Shown here in pieces: positions 54,898 through 64,000 of a stretch of DNA of 64,000 bases (position 1 is the first letter of the stretch; the number at the start of each line of letters is the position of its first letter). The notes under the pieces were generated by a model that saw only the letters and a program-made list of their open reading frames with translations, did not search any database and was not told the DNA's origin. A program made the position numbers and the translations under genes. Source of the stretch: Chrysemys picta bellii (Eukaryota; Chordata; Testudines; Emydidae); contig NC_088791.1 in the NCBI RefSeq assembly GCF_011386835.1, forward strand, positions 55,261,498 to 55,325,497, given 5' to 3'.

Positions 54898-55727
54898 TAG
54901 GGTTGCCAACTGTCTAATTGCACGAACCCAAACACTCTTGCCCTACCCCTTCCCCAAGACCATGCCCCTGACCTGCCCCTTATCTGAGGCCCTGCCCCCA
55001 CTCACTCCATCCCCCCTCCCTCTGTCGCTCGCTCTCCCCCACCCTCACTCATTTTCACTGGCCTAGTGCAGAGGGATGGTGCAGGCCCTGGGCTGGGGTG
55101 GGTGGGGCCAAGGGATTTGGAGTGTGGGAGGGAGCTCTGGGCTGAGGGGATGAGGGATGTGGGCGCCGACTGGGCGGTGCTAACTCAGGCAGCTCATGGA
55201 AGCATGTCCCTGCGGTTCCTAGGCTCAGGGGCAGCCAGGTGGCTCTGTGCGCTGTCCCTGCAGCTCCCATTGGCCACGGTTCCCAGCCAATGGGAACATA
55301 AGAACAAAAGAACATAAGAACGGCCGTACCGGGTCAGACCAAAGGTCCATCTAGCCCAGTATCCTGTCTATCGACAGTGGCTAATGCCAGGTGCCCCAGA
55401 GGGAGTGGACCTAACAGACAATGTTCAAGTGATCTCTCTCCTGCCATCCATCTCCATCCTCTGAGCTGCAGAGTTGGTGCTCAGGGCAAGGGCAGCGCAC
55501 AGAGACCCCCTGGCCGCCCCTGCTCCTAGGAGCCAGAGGGACATGCTGGTCGCTTCCGGGAGCCATGCGGAGCCAGGGCAGGTAGGAAGCCTGCCTTAGC
55601 CCTGCTGCGCTGCTGGCTGGACTTTTAGCGGCCTATTCAAATCTCCCGGACTGGTTTCAGTAGCCATCGGGAGATTGATTCTGATTCCAGGAGACTCCTG
55701 GCCAAACTGGGAGGGTTGGCAACCCTA
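54898..55727. mobile_element. 830-bp DNA transposon with TAGGGTTGCCAAC ends and 8-bp duplication
   Basis: TAGGGTTGCCAAC and GTTGGCAACCCTA are perfect inverses. The flanks GGGGTGAC (54890-54897) and GAGGTGAC (55728-55735) match at 7 of 8. The ends resemble those of the element at 5168-6290 (TAGGGTTACCAT), so the two may share a transposase source. The interior is C/T-rich then G-rich and carries a nested repeat at 55287-55465. No transposase. Confidence 0.8.
55287..55465 (+). repeat. Nested interspersed repeat (CATAAGAACGGCC...)
   Basis: GAACATAAGAACGGCCGTAC, GGGTCAGACCAAAGGTCCAT, CTAGCCCAGTATCCTGTC and GGTGCCCCAGAGGGAGTGG form a phrase order common in sauropsid genomes. I think it is a LINE-related fragment. 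It interrupts the DNA transposon, so it is younger than that element. Confidence 0.5.
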
Positions 55728-55735
55728 GAGGTGAC

Positions 55736-57011
55736 TGGGCACTTGGAGAACCCCGTGGTACCAGAGTATTAGAGAGCACTGGGGGACGGACTGGAAGGGG
55801 AAAGAGCATCAGAGGTTGTTTGCAGAGGGGAAAAGGGTGGCTGACACTGAGGGTGCCTGGGGTTATTGGGGAAGCATGGGAAGGAGTGAAACGCCCCATC
55901 CTATCCCACTTCCAATTACGCCCCTTCTGTGCCTATCCCTACGCCTGCTCCCATTCCCTTAGCCTGCCCCCCTCTCTCGCCTATGCCTCACCTCTAGGAC
56001 CGAGTCAGTGATGAATCTGCCAGCCTCCTTCTCACCAGCTGACTCTGGGCTGTCTGGGCATCTCCAGGAAGAGCACTGAGAGTTCATGAGAGATAGTCTT
56101 CCTGTCCTCCTGGCTGGCTCCTGGTGCCACATCTGCCCTCAGTGGCCAGGAGGAGCAATTGCATGCCATCCCAGTGGCCCTGCTGGATGTGAGAGTTCCC
56201 AGGAGGGCTGTGGGAACGTATGGGGGAAGGGCAAGTGAGCCTCATGGTCAATGTGTGACACTTGGCAGTACTGGGACCACGCCCTTAATGAATAAGAATC
56301 TACCCTAGTCCCTACAGCATGAATGTGCTTATTCCTCAATAAAGGCACTTTTCCCCAACACTCAAGTTTTTATTACACATAGTGTAAAGGTTGTGGGCCA
56401 GATCCTTGGCCCTGCACCAGATGACTTGCACCATGCTGATGGCCCAAAACAGCTGTAAATCAGGTAGACCTACTCCTGCCTAGGGGAAATCACTTGGTGG
56501 CATAGAGCCATTACAGCAGGTCCTCTGCCTCCTCTACCCATGGCATAAGGGGTGTGTCAGGAAAAGGGGAAGTGGCCAGGCCATTCCCCTGCGCCTCTCA
56601 TCCCCCATGCACAGAACAGTCTCCTGGGGTTGCTGGTAGCTAGAAGTAAGTTAAAGTACCCCTGACACCCTCTAATTTACTCTGAGGACCCACTTGGTCG
56701 TTGGCAGGATCAGGGATTGTAAAGGTGGGGGTAACACCTCCCCCCCACACACACACTCTCTCTCTATCGTGGAACACAGGCTGTCCAAACCTATGAATCT
56801 GTACCTGTTTTCATGGTTTGAAGAGATGCTGAACCATTTAAATATGGATTTAGGCACCTAACTTTAGGCACCCAAGTTTGAAAATTTTGTCCTAAGTAAC
56901 TTACTCAGTTCACATATAGGAAGTCTGTGGCAGAAACAGGAAATGAACGCAGGTCTTGTGACTTTACTTAACAACAAAACCCTGCTCCCCCACACAGTCC
57001 CCAATTTCTAC
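55736..57011. other. Intergenic; short old repeat traces
   Basis: 56862-56960 carries TTAGGCACCTAACTTTAGGC and then GTAACTTACTCAGTTCACAT..., which looks like a MIR 3' part on the plus strand. A CA/CT run is at 56748-56766. Nothing codes. Confidence 0.45.
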
Positions 57012-57247
57012 CAGTGGTTCTCAAACTTTTGTACAGGTGACCCCTTTCACATAGCAAGCCTCTGAGTCCAACACCCCCCACCCCCTGCTTATAAATTAAA
57101 AACACTTTTTAATATATTTAACACCATTTTAAATGCTGCAGGCAAAGCGGGGTTTGAGGTGGAGGCTGACAGCTCATGACACCCCCCCCCCATGTAATAA
57201 CTTCACAACCCCCTGAGGTGTCCCACCTCCCAGTTTGAGAACCCCTG
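57012..57247. mobile_element. hAT MITE with CAGTGGTTCTCAAAC ends
   Basis: CAGTGGTTCTCAAACTTTTG and the right end CAGTTTGAGAACCCCTG are inverted. Inside are ACCCCTTTCACATAGC, AAAACACTTTTTAATATATT and a C10 run. The flanking octamers ATTTCTAC and CTCTATAC match at only 5 of 8, so the insertion is old. Confidence 0.72.
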
Positions 57248-57349
57248 CTCTATACTAACGTTGATGCAAAGTATAGTGGTTTTTAACCATTACTGTAGAC
57301 TACGCTACCATATTTTTAACAATAAGGCTATGACTGAAACTGTGGGTGT

Positions 57350-57450
57350 TTCTTGGTCTTAAGCCTGCTTCAACCATTATGTGCTGTGTAACTTTTGGCT
57401 AGCTGTTTGACCTCTTTGTGCCTCTGGCAATGCAGGTGGAAAATTGGGCA
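57350..57450 (-). repeat. MIR-like SINE remnant
   Basis: GCTGTGTAACTTTTGGC, TGACCTCTTTGTGCCTCTGG and GGAAAATTGG follow the MIR core order on the minus strand, strongly diverged. Confidence 0.4.
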
Positions 57451-60400
57451 GGAAACAGGACTTAGCTGAAAAGAAACCGGTGCATATGTACTCAGCTTTC
57501 CTGGATTAATACATTAGAAACAGGGAAACCTTACATCTGACCAATGCTGAGATGTGTGTGTATATTGTTGCTGAATATAAATTCTCCCTTTTGTCAGAGT
57601 CACATCAAACATGGTGTAATTCTACCTCATCAAAATCAAAGTATACATGTACACTGTTCATTTTACTAATTTTGTCAGTTCCCAGGCCATTATTAGAGGT
57701 TGGGGAGACAATGACAAGGAGAAGCAGAAATCAGTGTATCTAGGGCCTTCTCCAGAAAGAAACGTTCATTCAAGTAATCCTGACTTACATGAGAAGTCTC
57801 TTTGGGAATATACACTAGGATCACTTGTGTGGTGTACAAACTGTGTGTGTGAAAAAAGCTGCAGAATCAGGTTCCAATTTTTACAGCTTGTGGACAGGAG
57901 GACTACAAAATAGTTATTATTTGCTACATGTTTTCAGCATTTAGTCATTTTATGGTTAGCCAGTTCTGAATACCAGATAAACCTGGTGAAACTCTATTCA
58001 TGAAGGTACCTTCATTAATGAAATGCTTAATACAAGAAATCTATAAAACCTATGCTTGTAGGCGTAGTGTGAAAATTAACAGCATCCCAGTGTATAAATA
58101 ACACGACATGAGCATTAACAGATGAAATCAATATCTTCTGCAAGGTACTTACACAGCTTGAGGCAAAACTCAGGGTGGTTAACGAACACCCTTGTGTGTA
58201 TTATCCAGTGATCAAATATTTTTATTATCAGATGAGCTTGCCAACATTGTAGAATGCAGTTATAATTGTGAGCTCCATCTATGATGTCTATTCTAATTAA
58301 AAATAAAGGCTTAAAACAATGCAATAATTGTGTCTTTTTTCTCTTCTTTTGTAAATCATAATAGATGTAATCTTATGCTTACTGTTCATCTCAACTGTAC
58401 CCAACAAGATGAATGCCATGTTTATTTAGATATGCTTTAAAAATGTTTGGAAATGACATGCCCTAAAATGGAACTTGTACTTCACCATCAGTGTTCCAGG
58501 GAGGTGAGGAATAATTTGTAATTGACAAGGACAATGAAAAAATAACATACTGCACAGCACTGTCATTTGAAAGGGTTTTTTTATTCAAAGTCCTTTATTA
58601 AATGTCAAGATGCAAAAACATAAGAGCTAGGGGTTGTCTCATTGAAGACAATTCTTCTTACTGGAGCAGAAGAGCTTGTTCTCTCTTCCTGCATATGTCT
58701 TTTCCTTGTAGGACAATATTGGTTTTCTTTTTTCCTATTAGTAGTCGGCCTCTTGCCTATATATAATAAATAAGATCCAGCTGGGAGATGTGAAATTTAC
58801 CTTCCCAAGGGCCCATGACTAGGGCTGTGGCAATTATTCGGAAAAGTCACGGAGGATGACTGAAGAAGGCAAAAGTCATGAAAAATATAGTTAAAAAAAT
58901 ATGAAAAGTCACAGGAAATTTATTTTGCTCAGCCGTTGTTTTGCTATCACAAGAATGGTACATGTTTTGTGATAAGGGTTATTATCACATCATGATCATC
59001 CTGACCAGGCTTCGATTTTGAAGACCGAACCTAGCTCTTCAAATGAAAAAAAAAAAGGAAAAAGATGTTTGTTTTGTTTTCTTTTCTTGAAATCTGGTTA
59101 ATCCTCACATCCCATTTGAGAGTTAAGGGTTTTGTCCTCTGAGTCACCATAGTGCTGTCAATGAGATGATGTGCTTTTTTACTCTCCAAAACATCCCAGA
59201 GTTTAACTTTGCAGCTCTCAAGAAAGTTTGTTCAACTGTCCCCATTTCTTCTATTCACAAACAAAAAGATCAGGAGTTAAGGATAAGTTTTAAGAAAGAT
59301 TAAAATCACATACAAAAGGTATGCTACTGCTTACTGTAGCATGTAAGCATCTTGCAAAATTCTGAAGTGTACACATAAATATGTTTGTCTCTCTGATTAT
59401 CCCTTCCTTCTAGTCTGCAGGGACCCGCCTTGTTTGTTTGTTTGGGGTTTGTTTGCTTTTTCTTTTTGGTGGTGGTAGTGTGGGAAAGCAGGGCTGCTGA
59501 AGTGGGGTTTGCATTTGTTTGCTGAGGTCTGTGGTCAGGCTGATCTCTTCCAGGAGAGAGCTCTGGTTTTGTGTGCTAACCACTGAAGAACCTCCTGGCT
59601 TCCTACTACATGATCAAAACTTCCCTCCCAAGGAAGTTATATTTCCTTCTATCTTGCCTATATCTATATTTACTAAACCCCTAATCCAGCAAAGCACTTA
59701 ATGTTGAAGACAAATGTTTTTAGCATTATACTGGAAATATCAGCAAATATGATGAAATGAAGCTCTATTATGCTTGCATGGACGAGAAGGGAAGGTTTGC
59801 TATTGCTTTCAGTGTAAGATTGGGCCCATGATCGTGAATTTAACAGATAGCAGAATAAAGGTAGTGTGAGCAACTGTAAATCTTGCATTTCCTAACTTTC
59901 GAGTGCTTGACTTTTGCAGCCTAAATAACAGTCTTTTAATTTTTTTTCTCAATGTCATACGATTTTTTAAGCAAAAAAAATTCTTATTATGTGGAACTGT
60001 AATAACTTCTCCAACGTGCATCATAAGCAGGTGTGGCAGAATTCAATTTTCTTTTCACAATTTCAACAGACAATATTAAGGTTTATTTTTCAGCATTTTT
60101 TCAATTTTTGTCTATTTAAATTTTCACAGTTGTAGGAAATGATGGGGGGGTGTCAGACCATGGGACAAAAACAATAATTATTTAATGACTGTAAACGTTG
60201 CGATTCAAAAAGCTGAAGCTTTAAACCACAAATTGTCAACATCACATCAACATAAATATTCTTTAATCAAACTCTAATAAATTTTCAAGCAGCACTTTTC
60301 TTTCATTGCCTATCTATACATTTTGCTTATCAATGAAAATATTGTTGTCAGTTTGTGTGTGTATGTGTACTGAAATTGATGTTTACCGATAAAATTGATG

Positions 60401-62508
60401 TTTACTGACATTTACGGATAAAAATCTAAGCCTTCCATATCTAATTGTAAGCAGTTTGTATTCTGACCCTTCAGGGCTGCAGCATAGACTTCTATCACAC
60501 GAACTACATGGCTAATTATGTACCTTGTAGGAGGAGAAGAGGGGGATTGGACTGCTGTGTCCCTGTGCTGGGTCTATGGGAGGGATAATTGGACAGCCCA
60601 GCCTGGCCTCCCTCTCTCTCCCCTTTTGGGTGTTTTGGGGAACACCTTCCCCATGGGGAGCCCCCAGAGGGGGATGAGCCACATGCTGAGTCTACAGGGT
60701 GCTTGGAGACTGCTTGCCCTGGCTCTTGCTCTCTCTCTCTCACTGTCCCCCTTCAGAGCTGGCCTGGGAGGCTCCAATCCCATGTGATGCCCCAGAATGG
60801 GGGGTGGGGGGGGGCACTGAGCCACTGGGGCCAAGTGGTAGCTCTGGGAAAAGGTGTTTACAGTGGTAAAAAGCCCAGTTTCTGCCCCATGTAGAATTCC
60901 CGGAGAGGGCACTGGACACTGAGGCTATGTACCAGGTGCAGGATGGGTGATCCCAGCCTAGGTCTCTCCCTACACCACCGCCACAGCTATTCTGGCAGTT
61001 CCCTTATGTTCCCTGTATCGCGCGTGCTGCTTCTGCCTTGGTGCTAGTGTGGCCCAGTTTGAGAATGTTCATGTGTTTAGTTATAATTTTGGCAGGCTGC
61101 CAGCAGTTTCCAGAGGAATGGAAGTGAGAGAAGGGAACTGGTGGGTTTTAGAAATTTATATCTCAGCAAAAGCTGAACACAATTTCATGGGATGAATAAA
61201 CGGCATTTGGGTAGCCATAGGGTATTTTTCCTGCAGAATATCAAAGCCTGCAGCAAATAATGGAGGTGGGAGAGCTTCTCTAAGAAAAGGTTGCAGGAAT
61301 CCTTTATAATGGAAAGGGTTAAGAACAACTTAAATATAGGGGTCCCTACTGGGTTCCCCTATAATATGTGTGAGTAGTGAATGGGTATATTTCTGGGCAT
61401 CAAATGCAAAGTGCTCTTATAAACCTACAAAATGGTTATTGTATAGGTCTAAACTCTGGAAGACATTTTCAGTGGTGACAAGAAGCCTAGAGCTATTTGC
61501 CTTTCTGTGCTCATAGACATATGACAGGAAGAGATCTCAGTTACTTTAGGTTGCATTTTTTAATTTTTCTAGGTCTACAATACCTACTTAAAATACTGAC
61601 TTGTGATGCCCAGTTCAATTATTATCTGATTTCATACACATGACAAATACAATATTGTGACCTCTTTCTCTTTTTCAAGACACTTCCCACTCGCATACTT
61701 GTAAAGATGAAAATGGAGTTCCCCTTTTTTAAAATTTCTCTTCACTCCTGCAGAAGATTTCAAAGGCATAAATTAGATGAGACCAGAACAGCTTTGTAAT
61801 ATCTCATCTTTCCCTGAAAATGATAAGAAATCAGATAGCAAATCCCTCAAGCAGAGTGCATTAAAGGTGACAGAACAAAGATCTTGTGGAGACCTCATCA
61901 AACGCAGACAATATGCAGCATTAATTCAGTGTCCATTCTGATTCCTTGCACTCAGATGGGAAATGAGGCTTGAGTGACAACTTTATTTAGTAAGTCACCG
62001 GCTGCTGAAAATTTTATGAAATGATGCAACTTACATGCAAAACAGCGGGGAAGGAGGGAGGTTAGTAGCAGTTCCTGATAAGATACAGCGAAAATGTGAA
62101 TAATTCTCATTAGATATCAGTTAATAAAGGGCATGAAATATAAATTAGCTGCAAGCCTGTTCTGCATAAAACTGGCTTTGTGTTTGCAGTAGTAACCGTA
62201 TCACAATACCTTTTATTAATATTGGATCTCTTTTATTGTCATGTCTGCTGTTTTACACCATTAGCTTTGGAATAATAATAGTTTGTATCACTTTGGCTTC
62301 ATCAAAAGCTCGCCCTCATTGTTTAGACTGTTAGCCTTTCCAAATTGCTCACAAATGGGGTGCTGAGATTTGGTGATTTTGTTGCTGGAGTCATCATCTT
62401 AACCAAAGCTGCATTTTCGGATGAAGATTTCAAGCTTCATTCAAAAATCAGAGCACTAGTACAATGACCTGAGACCTGCAAAAGGGCAATTATATTAAAT
62501 AATACATG
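57451..62508. other. Intergenic, no gene seen
   Basis: Long mostly AT-rich stretch. 58815-58930 (AGGGCTGTGGCAATTATTCG, repeated AAAAGTCA words) may be a decayed MITE. 60530-61060 is a GC-richer island whose open frames on both strands (for example 60518-60787) have no motif; it could be an unrecognised LTR or a local composition shift. Confidence 0.55.
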
Positions 62509-62686
62509 GAGATATACCTATCTGATAGCACCAGAAGGGTCTTTGAAAGGTCATCAAGTCCAGCCCCCTGCCTTCACTAGCAGGACCAAGTACTGATTTT
62601 TGCCCCAGATCCCTAAGTGGCCCTCTCAAGGATTGAATTCACAACCCTGGGTTTAGCAGGCTAATGCTCAAACCACTGAGCTAATA
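62509..62686 (-). mobile_element. tRNA-derived SINE with CR1-like tail
   Basis: Read on the minus strand: ATTAGCTCAGTGGTTTGAGC (A box), GTTGTGAATTCAATCC (B box), body, then GATGACCTTTCAAAGACCC as tail. Same family and orientation as 21629-21806, with about a dozen differences by eye. Confidence 0.72.
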
Positions 62687-62689
62687 CTA

Positions 62690-63700
62690 GATTGAAGCCA
62701 GGAGAGAGATAGATATAAAGAAGGTAAAGGAGGCATGTGGCTCTGGGCAATATAGTGAATATCATTCATATGCAAGGTGTCAAGGTTGCATTTGAGGCTG
62801 AAAGCAGGAAGAGCTTCTCCAAAGCCCTGTTGTAATAATATCAATCCTCTAAAAATAATTTACCTATTAATATTATTAATAAACCTATTTAGGTTTAATG
62901 CCTATCTCAGTTCCCCAGGAGAATTGATGAAAACATTTATAGAGTGACTTCTGTTACTCTTCCCTATGACAACACTTTTCCATGGCCACCATTTAGGTAT
63001 CAGTTCATCCTAGTTCTTGGTATCAGAAACAGCCCCTGTATATAACCTTCCATTCAAACAGAAGCCAGTTAAATGGTCATAGAGTTATAGTTTCTGCCTG
63101 GAAATAGCATGCTCTAAAACATTTAGCATCAGCATCAACTAAAGAGAAAAACAACCTTATTTTCTTTTGCATCAAAAAACAGATTCAGCAAATGTCCCCT
63201 TACATGAGCTACTTTTAAACGACATGCATCAAAAGAAAGAAATGGCAGTTAAACCTATAAAAATAATTTTCCATGGCTTACTATGGCAGCACACAAATAT
63301 CTGTGAGTAATGCCCCTACGTTGCTAGTGAACAGGGCACTTAATAAAAATCCCAACAACTGTCACACATAGGTTATAAGGTCATTTCTCACACATAAGAT
63401 AAACTAGAAATCCATCCAAAGGATGGAATCTGGGAGCGTGTTATAAAGTTTACTGGAAAATAAAAAATGAGTTTCACGTGTTATTTTATTTCCCAAGGGC
63501 ACTTTGATAAACATACACATATATTGTCAATGCATAGTATAAAGAAAAAAAAAGGAACCAAAAAACAAAGGCGTTCCAAACACTAAGTGTCCTTTAGTAA
63601 CACATTACAGTATTGCTGAAACTTAATTACCATGAAAATTACAATACTTAATATCTGGGTGTTTTAAAGCATTTCACAAACATTCACTGATTAAATTTCA
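62690..63700. other. Intergenic, no gene seen
   Basis: AT-rich, with no repeat ends or coding motif recognised. Confidence 0.55.
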
Positions 63701-63950
63701 AAACACTCATGGTAAGTATTATTATCCCAATTTTCCAGAAAGGAAAACTGAAGTACAGAGTGTTTAAGGCCAAAATTTTCAAACTTGAATGCCTAAAGTG
63801 AAGCATGTCAATCTGCATCTAGCCCATCAAATAAGATGCTTGGGTTTCCAAAGGTGCTGAGCACTTGCAGCTGCTGTTGCAGTCAAATACCTTCTTGCCC
63901 TCAGTGGGAGCTGCAGCTGCTCAGCATCTTTCAAAAATCAGTATTTACTG
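63700..63950. repeat. MIR-like piece next to a palindromic repeat
   Basis: ATTATTATCCCAATTTTCCA with GAAAACTGAAGTACAGAG (63718-63760) recalls the MIR core. From 63850, CAAAGGTGCTGAGCACTTGC is answered by GCAGCTGCTCAGCATCTTTC at 63912-63931, a foldback unit of about 90 bp. Confidence 0.42.
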
Positions 63951-64000
63951 GTATAAAAGCGGTTTTAAGCAACCAAATTAAAAATTGTTACTCTGAATGA

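Noticed and set aside
60518..60912. Overlapping open frames in a GC-richer island
   Set aside because: No motif, no splice context and comparable length on both strands. They are most likely composition-driven.
1..64000. Bacterial, phage or CRISPR content
   Set aside because: There are no operons, ribosome-binding sites or regularly spaced repeats. Repeat types and low coding density are those of a vertebrate genome.

Overview
This is an intergenic window of a reptile nuclear genome, most likely a cryptodire turtle. I infer this from the repeats: CR1 LINEs in several states, tRNA-derived SINEs with a CR1-like tail, PIF/Harbinger and hAT elements with clean target duplications, Penelope-like fragments carrying hammerhead-like motifs, a DIRS element, turtle-type solo LTRs and old MIR-like remnants. 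I found no complete host gene, rRNA, functional tRNA gene or CRISPR array. Long AT-rich stretches between repeats hold no coding signal I can support. Repeat family names come from remembered family features, not from a search.

Layout. 1-7.9 kb: hairpin-rich hAT-like elements, a decayed hAT transposase, a 1.1-kb element filled with a G-rich minisatellite, and a 672-bp solo LTR. 10.8-23.4 kb: hAT MITEs, three CR1 copies on both strands, a PIF/Harbinger transposase cut off at its C-terminus by a CR1 tail, a tRNA-SINE, and a foldback element split by a solo LTR. 27.1-29.2 kb: a composite repeat with tRNA-like units and a foldback element. The foldback carries a 195-bp piece of a somatostatin-receptor coding sequence (TM1-TM2) between two GCTGAC copies. 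31.6-34.3 kb: Penelope-like inverted copies and a MIR-like SINE split by foldback MITEs. 37.4-41.5 kb: a broken DIRS element on the minus strand (gag, RT/RNase H, part of the tyrosine recombinase), itself hit by a Penelope-like copy. 44.6-54.3 kb: a nearly intact Ty3-type LTR retrotransposon with ~1.35-kb LTRs, inserted into an older CR1. 54.3-57.3 kb: further MITEs. 57.3-64 kb: mostly non-repetitive, with one more tRNA-SINE and MIR-like pieces.

The most informative objects are the following. (1) The Ty3-type element at 45.37-53.73 kb has a Gag that strongly resembles the vertebrate PNMA (paraneoplastic Ma antigen) family, followed by a CCHC knuckle. It has a primer-binding site matching tRNA-Pro, a pol with one in-frame stop, no env, and LTRs differing by about 1%. 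(2) A somatostatin-receptor fragment was captured inside a foldback transposon. (3) Four to five hammerhead-ribozyme-like motifs lie in Penelope-like copies, one of them with the canonical CTGATGA...GAAA core.
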